Source: Persicaria tinctoria
Taxonomy: Eukaryota; Streptophyta; Magnoliopsida; Caryophyllales; Polygonaceae
Assembly (NCBI GenBank): GCA_037127255.1
Contig: JBANSL010000013.1
Span: forward strand, 30,348,188 to 30,412,187
Reading direction: 5' to 3'
Length of the DNA stretch: 64,000 nt
Shown: positions 26,832 through 38,346 of the stretch, one piece after another
Layout: each line of letters starts with the position of its first letter
Position numbering within the stretch: the stretch's first letter is position 1
Translations under genes and position numbers: made by a program
The notes under the pieces: generated by a model
Database searches by the model: none
Told to the model about the DNA's origin: nothing
The model's input: only the letters and a program-made list of their open reading frames with translations

Positions 26832-27508
26832 TAGTCATTGGCTCCGTCCTTTTTTTACAAGAACATTGTTGTTTGTACTGTTGTCTGGAAATGTTGTTGG
26901 TGGCTTGAACAGTTGTGCTTTCGTAGGATTTAATTTGATTGACTTTGGTATCGACGGTATGTCATTTTGGGAAACCTAGGGCTCAGGTTTTAAAACTATA
27001 ATGTCTTGTTGTTTTTGAAACTATGTAGGTCGTACGATGGTTGACAGTTATATATTTATGTCGTCCACATTTCCATTAAAAATGCAAAATTAAAACATGT
27101 CATGTCCAAAATATCACCTGCCAAGTTTATATAACTGCATGTCAAGTACAAAATGAAATAGCTGCACCCAGGCCCAACAAGCCTTAATAACAAAACACGG
27201 GCGACGTTCATACTTCAATGAAAAAGGGGGAGCGATAACGTTTCCGAATAAGTTAGCCCTGACTACAAAACGCGTGAAATACCTATTGGCATGTCTTACC
27301 CATAATATGTCATGTCAAAATAGCTATCTATCATGTCTAACCCATTAGATGTCATGCCAAAATACCACCTGGCAAGTTACTATGTGCGGCACCTTTTCGG
27401 GAACTTCCTTTCCCACTGAGACGGGTACCTAGATGTCTTCAGCCTGCCAGGCCGTACCTTGAAAATTGGGGGGAGGCAAGTCTCCTTGGCGATTGCCTCG
27501 GGTACCCT
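26832..27508. other. Spacer between the convergent genes of the MULE
   Basis: Probable overlapping 3' UTR space. It holds two clusters of TGTCATGT-type words (27090-27145 and 27290-27370), each with ACCTG[CG]CAAG nearby, and no ORF. Confidence 0.6.
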
Positions 27509-30358
27509 CTAATTCTCTCGCGATGGGACTGGGTAGATCACGTCCTTGTAGCACGCACGCCACGCGTCTACCTTGTACAAGTCGTTGACGAGCGAGTACA
27601 CATCCATCCCGTGCAATTGGGATGCTGCCATTGCGAGCGCGCATGGGTACTGGTCGACATTGAAGCGTCTGCAGCTGCATAAACGTCCTGTAAGGTTTAC
27701 AAGCCAGGTGGAGGCTCCCTTGCGTACCTCGAACTCATGTGCACTCAGCTGTCTGACAACCATGGAAAGGGACTGCACGAAGTTTGCTCTGACGGCGTTA
27801 CCAACCCAGTCGCTTACGACTTTCCCCTGCTCGCCGCTTGTCTTCCTATGTTTGATGAACCACGTGCCGACGGTCTCATGGATGGCATCTACAAGGGCTG
27901 TTAGAGGCAAATCTCTAGGATATTTGAACACCGAGTTCAAGCACTCGGAGTTATTAGTGGTTGTGATGTTGTACCTATTCCCAGTGTAGAAAGCCCTTGC
28001 CCAGTTGCTGAAACCGGCCTCCTTCAGATATTGGCCCGCTCCGGGAACCCGTGCACAGAACTCCGCGTATAACACCTGGAACTCATCGTACGTGTAATCT
28101 TTACACATCGTCATGAACTCTTCTTGCAAGCCCCCGCACTTGAACCGAAAACAGACGTTTTGAAATAAGTGATATGTGCATATGCCATGCTTCGCGAATA
28201 TGTAGCTATCCCGTATGCCCTTCAGGATGCTCATGTGGCGGTCAGATACCCACACCAGATCAGTCGTGTCTTCAACGACACGCAACATCTGCCTGAAGAA
28301 GAACCCCCAAGACCCATCATTCTCGCCGTCAACCATGGAGAAGCCTACGGGGTAAATGTGGTGGTCAGCGTCTTGTGCAGTAGCAAATAGCAAGCACCCT
28401 CGAAATTTCCCCTTCAAGAAGCTCCCGTCCACCGATATATAACCTGGAGAATAAACATCTTGAGGACTTAGAGGTGTCATGTCTAGTCAAACATACGTCA
28501 TGTGTTATTCGTATGGGCGTCATGTTTATAGTAATTGAGTGTCATGTTCTATTTAAGGAAGGACTGACCTTTCGTAGGTGGGGGATAGCCCTCCGCCACG
28601 CTCCAAGACTCACAAACGCATACTTGAATCGCCCCTGCATGTCGCGTTCTATCCTCGTGTACGTCTCAGGGTTGGCCTGCTCCAGCATGTACATGTACTC
28701 GTACATGCTCCGATATCTTTCCTCGTTCGTTCCGTACACGTTGTCCCTCGCACTCAACCGGGCTGGGCGCGCCTTCCAGTAGCTGCATGTGACCCCCAGC
28801 TGCGACTTCATCATCCTCTGCACTTGATCCGGATCGAGGGGCTTCTTCGACCGTCCAAAACTGAACATGCCCATTCACACACACATGTGTCCAGTTAAGA
28901 TAGTTGTGTGTCCAATTAAGATAGTTGTGTGTCCAGTGAAGATAGTTGTGTGTCCAATGAAGATAGTTGTGTGTCCAGTGAATGTAGTTGTGTGTCCAGT
29001 TAATATAGTTGTGTGTCCAGTTACTAGTGTTGTGTGTCCAGTTAATATAGTTGTGTGTCCGGTGTATATATCTATATGTCCAATGGAATTTAGGCAAGAG
29101 TCCATTTAAGTTTTACGTATTGGGTCACATACCTTTCGACAATGCGCCGCCCCAGCTGCGTGTATGACGCACTGCGTTTTTTGCTGACCGCCTCGTTCAG
29201 CGAGCACGTGTGCTCGTCCACAAGCTTTCGGATCTTCCATAACCCCGTTCTCTTGTAAGTCGAAGCCCGACATGACCACTTGCACTTGGGAGCAGCGCAC
29301 CCTACAACATACAAGGTCGTCGTTGACTTCTTCACCTTCGTCGTGAAGCAGCGAGTCAGAACCGCCCATGCTACGAGTTCTTGCACATCCTCCTTCCTCC
29401 GAAACGTTTGTCCCTCCCGGAGCTTAATACCACACTAGCTGGTATCCAATGGGTTCCCCGCCACCATTGGTTCACTTTCAGCAGGCTTCGGAGAAGTGAT
29501 CGACTTCCATTTTCGTCTTTCGTATGCTTCCTCGACTTCCCTCACCGCTCGCTCCGCCTCATAATCCCATTACCAAGACTTCGTCGGACCAGAACTACTG
29601 TGTTCAACTTTAACCACTTTTGGGATTGCATCATCCTCGTCGGAGGAGCTACCAAGGTCAATGGCTCCATCTTCCATGTCACTGCTGACATATATGACCT
29701 GCTTCCCTTTATTCACTGCGTCGACATTCTTTTCCCTCTTCGCAAACTCCAACTCCAACTCCTCACTTATCCCTAACTGGTCAGAACTCTCTTTTAACTG
29801 GACGGCTGTTTGTGTTAACTGGACATCCGATGATTCCAACTGGACATCCTTTTGGTTTACCTCGACAATTTTTTCTCCCAAATCTCCGTCTTCTCCGTCA
29901 AGCCCCACGGGGAGATCTGTATTTGGGTGATCTTCTTGGGTCACGGGCGGACCAGTTAACGACACTACAACATCCTCCAAGCCTGCATGAGACAAACCAC
30001 CACCGTCTGAGTCATCCGTTGTCGATCCTTGTGCTTCAGGCACATCTCCACCAACCTTGCGTCGCAGGGACACATTGAGGTCGATAGGCCAATTTCGTTC
30101 TCCAGACAACCCGTTTACAAACTTGTAGGCCTCCAAGTGTTCGTCATCCCCGATGGCAAACGGCCTGGACCCTTCCTTCTTTGGCTTTACAAATGTGAGC
30201 TCCACATCATTCCTCCTCCCATCGACATTAAACTTGTCCATCACCTGTTTCTTCAGCTTTACATAGTCAATCCTTTCGTCCACCACCATGGCTTTCTGGC
30301 TCTTTGTTCCTGTGAAGACCCAAGTGCCGCCTTCACACGCCCACCATCCTCCAAACAA
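27509..30358 (-). pseudogene. MULE transposase (mudrA/MURA-type), disrupted
   Basis: The N-terminal exon (30358 to ~29570) opens FGGWWACEGGTWVF, a PB1-like domain typical of MURA proteins, followed by an acidic linker with repeated VQL words. The next block (~29440-29133) is the MULE DNA-binding zinc domain (CAAPKCKWSCRAS ... DEHTCSLNE). Exon 28860-28570 follows an intron at 28861-29132 with matching phase. The exon from 28443 holds the DDE transposase: SVDGSFLKGKFRG, VWVSDRHMSI, GICTYHLFQN and NNSECLNSVF. A SWIM-type zinc finger follows (CSCRRFNVDQYPCALAMAA). Damage: in-frame TAA and TAG around 29565 and 29435 that no clean intron removes, a one-base phase mismatch at the 28569/28443 junction, and SWIM His replaced by Leu (CTC, 27635-27637). 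The protein would cut and join the MULE ends in the nucleus. This copy is probably inactive. Confidence 0.88.
28885..29090. repeat. 21-bp minisatellite in a transposase intron
   Basis: About nine to ten copies of a unit like GATAGTTGTGTGTCCAGTTAA, with the period kept at or near 21 bp. It lies wholly within intron 28861-29132. Because 21 is divisible by three, the array is open in frames of both strands; those reading frames are an artefact. Confidence 0.9.
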
Positions 30359-31201
30359 TACCGTGATACAAACTGATGATTTTTCCCCTGTTGTATTTCA
30401 TAGGGAGACAGAAATTAATTTGTATCGACGGTATTTACATATGAACAACACTTACCAAACATAGAGAGAACACTTACCTATTTTATGTCCGACCAGAGGA
30501 CTGTCCAGTAAATTCCAACACCTGGCCAGTGGGTACGATTTAACCGTCCAGTGAAAAGTGGCTTCGTACAAGTAAACCGTTTACTAAACCCAGGCCCACT
30601 TGCTTCTTCTTCAATGGATTCTCTCTCTTTCTTCAGATTTTGTGAATAAAAGTGACGCCCAGAATTTCTCTGATCTCTTTATATAGACCACACATCAGTT
30701 GACACCTACCCTCTTTCTTCACATCCAACGTCGGCCATTCCCCTTCTTCAAGTTCCATTTCCCCTGCAATTCATTAATGTGAACTAATGATTTCCCTCAG
30801 ACATTCTTCAAAGCTTATATACCCTACCCCTCCTCCCTCCCTTTTCCCTTTTTTTTTTTTGGCGCCATCCCTGGGCGGGAACAATTGGCTCCCTCCTTTT
30901 TACTGTACCCAGCTGCTCCTTCTCTCTCCCTCTCTCTACCTGTCTTTTCAATATTGATCAGGATTTTCACCCTCTCTCTCTGTCTTTTCCTCGCTTTTCC
31001 GTCTCTCTCTCTCTCTCCCTCTCTCCCTCTCTCAATTGTCCAGCTGTCATACACACACTGTCCAGTCCCCCCCCCACTTACCTGTTACCGGTTGAGCCAA
31101 AAATCCGGATATCCGGATTTTAGCAAATTTTTTCCGGATGAGGTTATGTGTGCAAGGGTTTCACCCAAATGAGGTATTTTAGCAAATTTGCCCGGATTTT
31201 T

Positions 31202-32239
31202 CAGTTTTATACTTACTTGACATATTTTAATTACTGATGCTGGTGCTTTAGTGATTATAATAGACTCATCAATGCGTAGGCAATGACGATGGTTGAATAG
31301 TTAGGTAGCTAGGTTTACGTGGAACCTTAAGTAGTTGTTACACCACATCCACATGGCTGAAAAATGTGATTACTTTTCCTTAGTTTAATATGAGTCGGCT
31401 GCATTGTTGAAACAACTTAGATGACTTTGTATCTCAGTCCTTGTTCATACGTACAGTTAAGGGTGCTGGACCGCTGGCTTATTATATTAGCTATTGAATT
31501 AGTTTATGTGGCTATCTGATATTGAAGGAACAAATGATTGAATAGGAATAATTAAATCTTGTACATGTGGCTATAAATTCTCAAAAATCCACTCTGGAAT
31601 CTGGATGGTCGACAAGATGCATAATGAAGATTGAATGATGCTGAATATATATATATATATAGCCCGGCCTTGTTTTCCTCCTAAAATCACGAATCTACGT
31701 TTCAAGTGCCCTATAAGGCATACATACATCCACATTAAGGGTGATATGTAATATTCTTTAGGAGAAGCAGGATAATAATTCGTATGGTTGTTCCCCACGT
31801 ACCTAAATTGTTTTAAAAAGTAACACTAATTGTCATCATTTTTTTTTAATCAACTCACTTGAGTTTTCTTCATGCTTTATACTAAATTGTTAAATTGTCC
31901 ACAAATTATGCCAAAGGTTGGGATATTTCATGCATGCATGTCTTTTTCTGCGTATGTTTACCTTTTAGAGTTATGATGCTGATTTTTAATTTTTATACCC
32001 CACAAATTTGTCACTGTAGTGTGTACTCTCTTTGTCAAACTGCTACATTTTGCATTGATTTATCTTGAATCATTGATACTGATTTTTGTTATGAGGTGTA
32101 TAGTGAAAGATGGAATGGAAAGGAGAAGATTGTTTATACCAAATTTCTGTTTCATATTGCTATAAAGAAAATAAAATTTTATTTTTTTTTAAGAAATAAT
32201 TTTGCATGATATAATGTCAGTCATAACAGTAAATTTTTT
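31202..32239. other. Unassigned intergenic stretch
   Basis: AT-rich with a TA microsatellite at ~31646-31662. No gene recognised. Confidence 0.5.
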
Positions 32240-32645
32240 GTTATCTCATTATGATGAGATACATTCAAATGAGTTTTATTCTATTGTTTTATTGTTTGAA
32301 ATAATACATCAAGACAATTCTAACTAAAATCCTTCCAAAAAAAATCATACAAATGTATTACTAAAAAAACTGGATGAATAGTGTCAAAGTAGAGATATAT
32401 GATTTTGTGATTTTAGACAAATTGCCTTGGTTAAAACCAGATTTATTTTGAGATATATTCAAATGAGTTTTATTTCATTTGATTGTTATTGTTTGAAATA
32501 ACACGTACACATCAAGATAATTCTAACTAGATGTTATGTTTCTAGAGATATAAAGTATTTTTATACCCTGGGCAAATTGCCTTGGTTAAAACCAGATTTT
32601 AGACACATGATTTTGTGAATATGGCCGGGCCGGGCCGGGCCGGGA
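32240..32645 (+). repeat. Local segmental duplication ending in a GGGCC microsatellite
   Basis: A segment with ATTCAAATGAGTTTTATT and TGTTTGAAATAA words occurs near 32266 and again near 32460. The word CAAATTGCCTTGGTTAAAAC recurs near 32418 and 32576. The block ends with about four GGCCGGGCC units at 32621-32644. Confidence 0.7.
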
Positions 32646-33359
32646 TTAGAAACATAACGTGTAGTACTTTTAGTCATTCATCCCCATATTTTTTATTTCT
32701 TCTTAGCACTTGTGATGAAAATAGCAGGCATAGGTGTCAAACCATGAGGGATATTATATTTTTTCTGAAATATTTTATTATTTGTTTTTATGACTAATAG
32801 CCGACAACATCTACCTCTTGAGTGCATTTTGGGTGAATTTCTAAGTCATTGCAATTTTGCAATGCTATTTTGCCCAGTTTTACAAAATTTATATTATTGG
32901 TATGTGTGTGTGTATATATATATTAAATTATTAGAAAGCAAAAGAAATGGCTTTCTACTTATTTTGTAAATCTTTTCAGATGATTTTAAGACATAAACAG
33001 TTCGCCATTATCTGGGGACCATTCAAGAAACTGCATATCTAACAAAAAATAAAATAATGGCAGCTTCTTTTTGAACATTAAGAAAACTACTCTAATAGCT
33101 ACATGATTAACCTAGGTGAAGAAAGTTTTGGAGGGATTGATAACTGGTACGTACAAGGTCTCAGGAACAGTTTTATAATATTTTTGCTAATCATCAGCAA
33201 AATGAAATAAAAGGATACAAGATTCGGTGGATGTTTTCCTTTTCGAGATCCTGCTTAGCCTATTTATGTTATCAATTTTTGTACTTTACTGCCTAGTCTT
33301 CTTAACATGACTTGAACAGAACTATATATGTCGATATTTAGGTCAAAGCAGTTACCAGG
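32646..33359. other. Unassigned intergenic stretch
   Basis: No gene or recognisable repeat beyond a short GT/TA microsatellite at ~32903-32923. Confidence 0.5.
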
Positions 33360-33500
33360 TTGTCAACAACAACAACTCAGTAAATTCTGCGATTGGACGG
33401 GGTCTAGGGGTCAGGATGTACGTACTTTTACCCGACTAGGTAGAAAGAGTTAAGAGTGTTTTCGAAAGACCCATAAAAACACCAAACAAGAACCACAAGG
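33360..33500 (+). mobile_element. Degenerate Au-like SINE remnant
   Basis: The order CAACAACAACAACTCAGT, GGGGTCTAGGGGTCAGGATG, TACGTACTTTTACCC, then a GTAGAAAGAGT segment and a TTTTCGAAAGACC segment follows the well-known plant Au-type SINE body, in which the corresponding words are GGGGTCTGGGGAGGGTAG, TACGCAGACCTTACCCC and TTTCCGATAGACC. Ends are not defined. Confidence 0.6.
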
Positions 33501-33665
33501 GTAAATAATTAACATTTTTATTCCCTAACATTTTGATCTATTTCTTATAGGTTACTAATCTTGAGGAAACTATTCTATTTGAGCATCTTCCTTCTTAGGC
33601 CGAAATAGTCAAGGAAAATATTCTATTAAAAGCAAATATTTTATAGAATATTCTCTTTGACATAC

Positions 33666-33889
33666 TGAAGGAACGCAGCTGAATTCAAGAATGAGAGAGC
33701 GAGAGGAGGAAGACAAGGGAAAATCTTTGTGTTTGTTCAATTTGATGGGTTGTTACAGATTTACCGGTTTTGTACTGTACAAATAACAAGGAGCCACTTC
33801 GGGCTTTTCTAACGGATCAAGCCCAACCAAAGCTTATTAAAATGTACAAAACTGGCCCAATGTGAAATAGGCCCATATTAAATCCAATA
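33666..33889 (-). repeat. 3' LTR of Copia element 2
   Basis: 224 bp, matching 36311-36525 with a few substitutions and small indels. The internal flank on the - strand is CTTGAGGGGGGG, the polypurine tract. Confidence 0.95.
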
Positions 33890-33908
33890 CCCCCCCTCAA
33901 GAGCGAGC

Positions 33909-35277
33909 CTAGGAATCAACCAAGCCGATCTTGCGAAGAAGAGGTTGGAGCCGGATGCCTGCGATGTTCTTCGTGAGGAAATCAGCAAGCTGATCCCTTG
34001 TAGAGATTTGTGATAAAGTGACGAGGCCTTCGAGCAATTTCTCCCGAGCAAAATGGCAGTCCAGCTCTATATGCTTTGTACGCTCATGGAAGACGGGATT
34101 GCGTGTAATGTATATGGCTGCCTGATTGACACACCGAACTGGGATAGGAGAAATGTGGGGAACTCCTAGCTCAGCAAACAACCTGCTTAACCAAGCAAGT
34201 TCTGTGCACACTCGTCGAATGGATCAATACTTCGCCTCTGCCGAAGATAGGGAGACAGAGACTTGCTTCTTTGATTTCCATGAAATCAAACTAGCCCCTA
34301 GAAAGACCAAATAACCACTGATAGAGCGTCGAGAGAAGAAGCAGCTGGCCCAATCGGCATCACAAAATGCATGCAGACGGAAATAGGAGAAGCCAGTAAA
34401 CAATAACCCTTTCAATTGTGTCCCTTTGAGATAACGTAACACATGAAGTGCAGCACAGAGGTGTGGGTGTCTGGGAGATTGCATAAATTGGCTCAATAGC
34501 TGAACCGAAAAAGCCAGATCAGGACGGGTGTGTACAAGAAAGTTGAGCTTGCCCACCAGACGCCTGTAAAATTGAGGGATCGTCAAGGAGAGCCCCATCA
34601 GTTGGGGACAGACGGAGTTGAGGATCCAGAGGACTGACCACTGGTGAATCTGGGCATGGAAAGTCCTGAAGCAAAACTTCAATGAACCGCCTTTGAGTGA
34701 GCACCAATCTAGTTTGAGTGCGTAGAAACTCAATACCAAGGAAGAAACTAAGCTCACCAAGGTCCTTAATTTTGAATTCATGATTCAAAAATTGCTTCAA
34801 AGCAAGCATTTCTGTGTGATCACTCCCTGTGAGCAGCAAATCGTCCACATAAACTCCCACAAACACATCCCCATTGTGTTGCTTCTTGTAGAAAAGAGAA
34901 TAATCATTCTTAGATTGGGTATAGCCTCGAGCTTTTAGAGCAGATGAAAGACGAGCATGTCACTGTCTTGAGGCCTGCTTTAGGCCATAAAGAGATCTCT
35001 GTAAGGGACACACCATGTTTGAGCCTTGCACCTCTAATCCTGGTGGCAACTTCATATACACCTCTTCATCTAAGTGGCCGTGCAAAAACGCATTATTGAC
35101 GTCTAACTGCAAAATTTTCCAGTCCTTCTTAAGAGCTACAGCAATCAAAGCTCTTACAGTGGTCATCTTAACCACTGGTGAGAATGTTTCATTAAAATCC
35201 ACACCCTCTTTCTGTGTATAACCCTTGACCACCAGCCTTCCCATCACCACTAGGTTTCTTCTCCTTGTCCTTCCCAT
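33909..35277 (-). pseudogene. Copia RT and RNase H remnant
   Basis: Begins at the deletion joint with [19 protein letters not shown], then [19 protein letters not shown] (first catalytic Asp), VYVDDLLLTG (YVDD box) and [20 protein letters not shown]. RNase H words are [16 protein letters not shown] and SSAEAKY. Damage: TGG to TGA at 34960-34962 (after ASRQ), a frameshift near 34570, and CGA to TGA at 34224-34226 in the RNase H. Two of these changes fit C-to-T decay, which points to methylation-linked mutation. Confidence 0.9.
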
Positions 35278-36214
35278 ATCCAGGAGGAAATCCGATGATG
35301 AAGAAGCATCTGTCTATTGTGTGGTTAGTCTTTTTGCAATTAGTGCAAAACACGGGTTTCCTTTCCTTTCCAGATCCTCCCTGAGTGCTTGTAGGATGAC
35401 CATTCTTGGACGAGTTTTGTGTCTTGGACGCCCCATCATTCTGAGAAACAATCTTGAAATTCATCTGAGATTTCGCATGAGCAGATAAGCCATCCAAGAC
35501 ATCAGGATTGTTCTTAACATCCCTTTGATCTTCCTTCTCAGTTAAGAGTGAATAAACTCTGTCTAAATTCGGGAGAGGATCCATCATAAGCACAGATCCT
35601 CTAGCATTAAGATAGGTTTCATTGAGTCCCATGAGTAACTCAATTAGCCTTTCATTCTCCATCAATTTCATCCAATCGGCAGAAGCACCACAGGTGCAGA
35701 TTGGCAGATGACGAGCACTGTCAAGCTCGTCCCAAAGCGATTTAATCTTTGTGAAATAGGAGGGAAAGGACGTCGTACCTTGCTCAACACGACAAATCTC
35801 TCGCTTCAGTGAGTACAATCGAGTTCCTCCTACCTTTCCGAATCTGGAAATCAAAGATCTCCAAATTCCCTGAGCAGATTCCGTGTAGATCACACTCCTC
35901 TTGATCTCGGAGCTCAAACTGTTTAGGATCCAGGCAGTCACCATGTCGTTGCATCTCCTCCATTGAGGAAGACCTAGAGATCCCGGCTCTGGACGAGGAA
36001 TTTCTCCATTGAGAAATCCAAGCTTGTTTTTCGCTGAAAGCGCAATCAAGACGGATCTCCTCCATTCGCCAAAATGTTTCCCATCGAAAGCAGGAGTAAC
36101 TAAAACTATACCAGGATTATCACTGGGATGCAGAAAGAGCGGATCGTTTGGATCACTCCTTGGATCAATCCTTGGATCAATCCTTGGCTCAATCCGATCC
36201 TCATCTGTCGCCAT
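35192..36214 (-). CDS. Copia gag protein, element 2, C-terminus replaced at a deletion joint
   Basis: Starts [15 protein letters not shown]; the in-frame Met four codons upstream is less likely. The conserved Copia gag region includes [19 protein letters not shown] and [25 protein letters not shown]-like knuckle, [14 protein letters not shown], follows near residue ~295. The last ~10 codons are out-of-frame RT sequence: near 35235-35260 gag runs into the RT segment that encodes VKGYTQKEG in the other frame. The fusion and the overlap with the RT frame come from the internal deletion. Confidence 0.88.
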   Translation of the reverse strand: MATDEDRIEPRIDPRIDPRSDPNDPLFLHPSDNPGIVLVTPAFDGKHFGEWRRSVLIALSAKNKLGFLNGEIPRPEPGSLGLPQWRRCNDMVTAWILNSLSSEIKRSVIYTESAQGIWRSLISRFGKVGGTRLYSLKREICRVEQGTTSFPSYFTKIKSLWDELDSARHLPICTCGASADWMKLMENERLIELLMGLNETYLNARGSVLMMDPLPNLDRVYSLLTEKEDQRDVKNNPDVLDGLSAHAKSQMNFKIVSQNDGASKTQNSSKNGHPTSTQGGSGKERKPVFCTNCKKTNHTIDRCFFIIGFPPGYGKDKEKKPSGDGKAGGQGLYTERGCGF

Positions 36215-36310
36215 AGCTATGAGCACCAGGAGCTGAACGAAAGCAAAATGCGGAAGAGAAGGAGCAACAAGATCCTGATCTGAGAGATCAGAACTCGAGC
36301 TCTGATACCA

Positions 36311-36525
36311 TGAAGGAACGCGACTGAATTCAAGAATGAGAGAGCGAGAGGAGGAAAACGAGGGAAAATCTTTGTGTTTGTTGGGTTGTTACAGATTTAC
36401 CGGTTTTGTACTGTACAAAGAACAAGGAGCCACATCGGGCTTTTCTAACGGATCAAGCCCAACCAAAGCTTATTAAAATGTACAAAACTGGCCCAATGTG
36501 AAATAGGCCCATATTACATCCAATA
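36311..36525 (-). repeat. 5' LTR of Copia element 2
   Basis: 215 bp; see the paired LTR. The right flank CATAC completes the target duplication. Confidence 0.95.
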
Positions 36526-36530
36526 CATAC

Positions 36531-38346
36531 CGTCCATTATTAATTTATTTTAGTTGCCCTTGTAAGTCAATTTTCGTAAGCTAAATTCTTAAAACTATCA
36601 ATTAATACATATTTTCATTGATTCTACACCTCACTTGTCACTCACTTTATCCGCTTGATTTCAATCTACAATGGATCCATCCCAAATATCATCATCCTCT
36701 TTTATCTTCAAATAGAGTTGTTGAGATTTCTAATTCTATTTTTGATTCGTTTGATTAGGAGTTATGTTTTTTATGGATCTATAATTAAAAAAATGCACGT
36801 GCTTTTCTAAAAATATTATTTATGCAAAAATAATCCAAACATGTTAAATATTACAGAGTATAGTAATATTGAAGAACTCGTCAATATCTGTCATAATTAG
36901 ATAGTTTACATATAATTAATTCTATTATTTATAAATTTATATGAATGTTAAACAATTGATTTATTTTAAAAAAAAAAAAGATGTAACCCACTGGCCTTCT
37001 AAAATCTCAACCCAAATTTGACTTAGAAATAGGCTAAAAAAAATTCGTCAAAATGGGTTTTGATCTACGGCGGAAGGAGAAAAAAAAAAGGGCAAAGTCC
37101 AATTTATTTGTTTCGATGGGAGATGCTCTTATACAGGCCCTAACCTTTTTGAAATTGTTTGCAATATAGTGTAGTGGATAGATATTTTTCTGTTCTTTAT
37201 GTTTGATTAAGGAAGAAATGACATCATTAGGTGTTGTCATAGTTTCTACTGAGAATGAAATATATCTTTAAAATGCACGGGGATTGTGGGTTGGACATGA
37301 AATTGTTGTGCTCGTACGATAGGGAAAGGGACATGTGAGGAAGATTCTGATATTCCACATGAATTAGATGAATCGCTTCGGATATATATATGCTTTCCTT
37401 GAAATGTTGCTTTGATGTTAAACCACCCTTGGAATTGGTGCCTTTGAAGACGGAGCTTCCTCTTACAGTTACAGTCTAACACGGGATTAAACGGGGCATG
37501 GTTATTCGATCGCTGTGGGATTGGGATGGATGGTCTCCCCAATCCGCCTGGTTGGCATCCCTGAATCAACGATTACAAGTGGGAGTGTTTGTGGGGACGG
37601 GGGTCCGACAGCAAGCGATTTTTTAGGAGAAAAAACAAATAAAGGAGTGTGAAGTTCACGTGGGGTAGAATGCTGGGTGGGTGTTGATCTTCACAAGTGG
37701 AATGTAGACATTTCCTTGTTCTCCTTTTAGGAGGAGATGAGATAGGGCCACATATATGTTTTTCATACAAATTTTTTCTTGTTTTCTTCCTTTGTCTAAT
37801 TTTTAGCGGCTAGAGCTAACCCTTTAAAAAGAGCTTGAAAAATGTGTACGTATTTGCAAGTGTACCCTTCAAACTTCCCGGCATATGACACATACAAAAT
37901 TGTTGGAAATTGTTGATGCACCATATACTATTTTGTTTGGGAAATAGAGTAAGTGCAAAATGTTGTCATTGCCACCCTCGGAACTTTCGACCGCAAACCC
38001 TCCTCTTGTTCACAGTTGACACTTATCACTATCAGAGGCAGCTGCAGCTGCTTTGCTGGCGCTCTATATATATAAGGTATGGACAAGTTTTGAGTTTGGT
38101 GTTCTCTTGGTTCCCTTCGCTTTGGACAACTACTTCACGTAAGCATACCAGTTTTTCTGCCAATTTTTGTGTGTTGCCATGTGATGTGTGTGAGGGTCGC
38201 TAACAGTCTAAACAATCTGTGGCCAACTTTGTCCTCTCTCCCTTCCTTGGATCAATTTGTGTCTTTTTTTTGGTTGAACTTGAGTCGGGTAAGGGCAGTA
38301 TAAGGAGGTAAAGCGACATGAGGCTTGAATAAGTAGAGTACCTTGA
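36531..38346. other. Unassigned intergenic stretch
   Basis: Short ORFs here are not convincing. The part at 37240-37800 is less AT-rich, but I recognise no product. Confidence 0.5.

Larger units (their letters stand above)
22077..31201. mobile_element. Large Mutator-like element (MULE) carrying mudrA-type transposase and an Ulp1-like gene
   Basis: A MULE transposase (- strand) and a DUF1985/Ulp1-like gene (+ strand) converge within about 9 kb, an arrangement known from ULP-carrying plant MULEs (KAONASHI type). The 9-mer CGGATTTTT occurs at 22077-22085 and 31193-31201 and may be the 9-bp target duplication. The right terminus would then read inward GGCAAATTTGCTAAAATACC, which is MULE-like, while the left end has no strong matching inverted repeat. 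Both ends carry GA-rich leader-like tracts pointing inward. TGTCATGT and TGTCCAGT words are scattered through the non-coding parts. The transposon identity is well supported; the exact ends are tentative. Confidence 0.75.
33666..36525 (-). mobile_element. Copia element 2, internally deleted (no protease or integrase)
   Basis: LTRs at 33666-33889 and 36311-36525 begin TGAAGGAACG and end TCCAATA. A perfect CATAC target duplication lies at 33661-33665 and 36526-36530. The primer-binding site TGGTATCAGAGCTC (- strand, 36297-36310) directly adjoins the 5' LTR. The 2.86-kb element keeps gag, part of RT and RNase H but has lost protease and the whole integrase. Confidence 0.96.

Noticed and set aside
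28885..29090. CRISPR array
   Set aside because: The 21-bp units are contiguous with no unique spacers, in a plant transposon intron.
28666..29109. Repetitive ORFs on both strands with GHTTI / CPVKIVV repeats
   Set aside because: They are translations of the intronic 21-bp minisatellite; the period is a multiple of three.
30824..31172. ORFs rich in R/E/G or S/L
   Set aside because: They derive from the CT/GA-rich leader at the MULE end.
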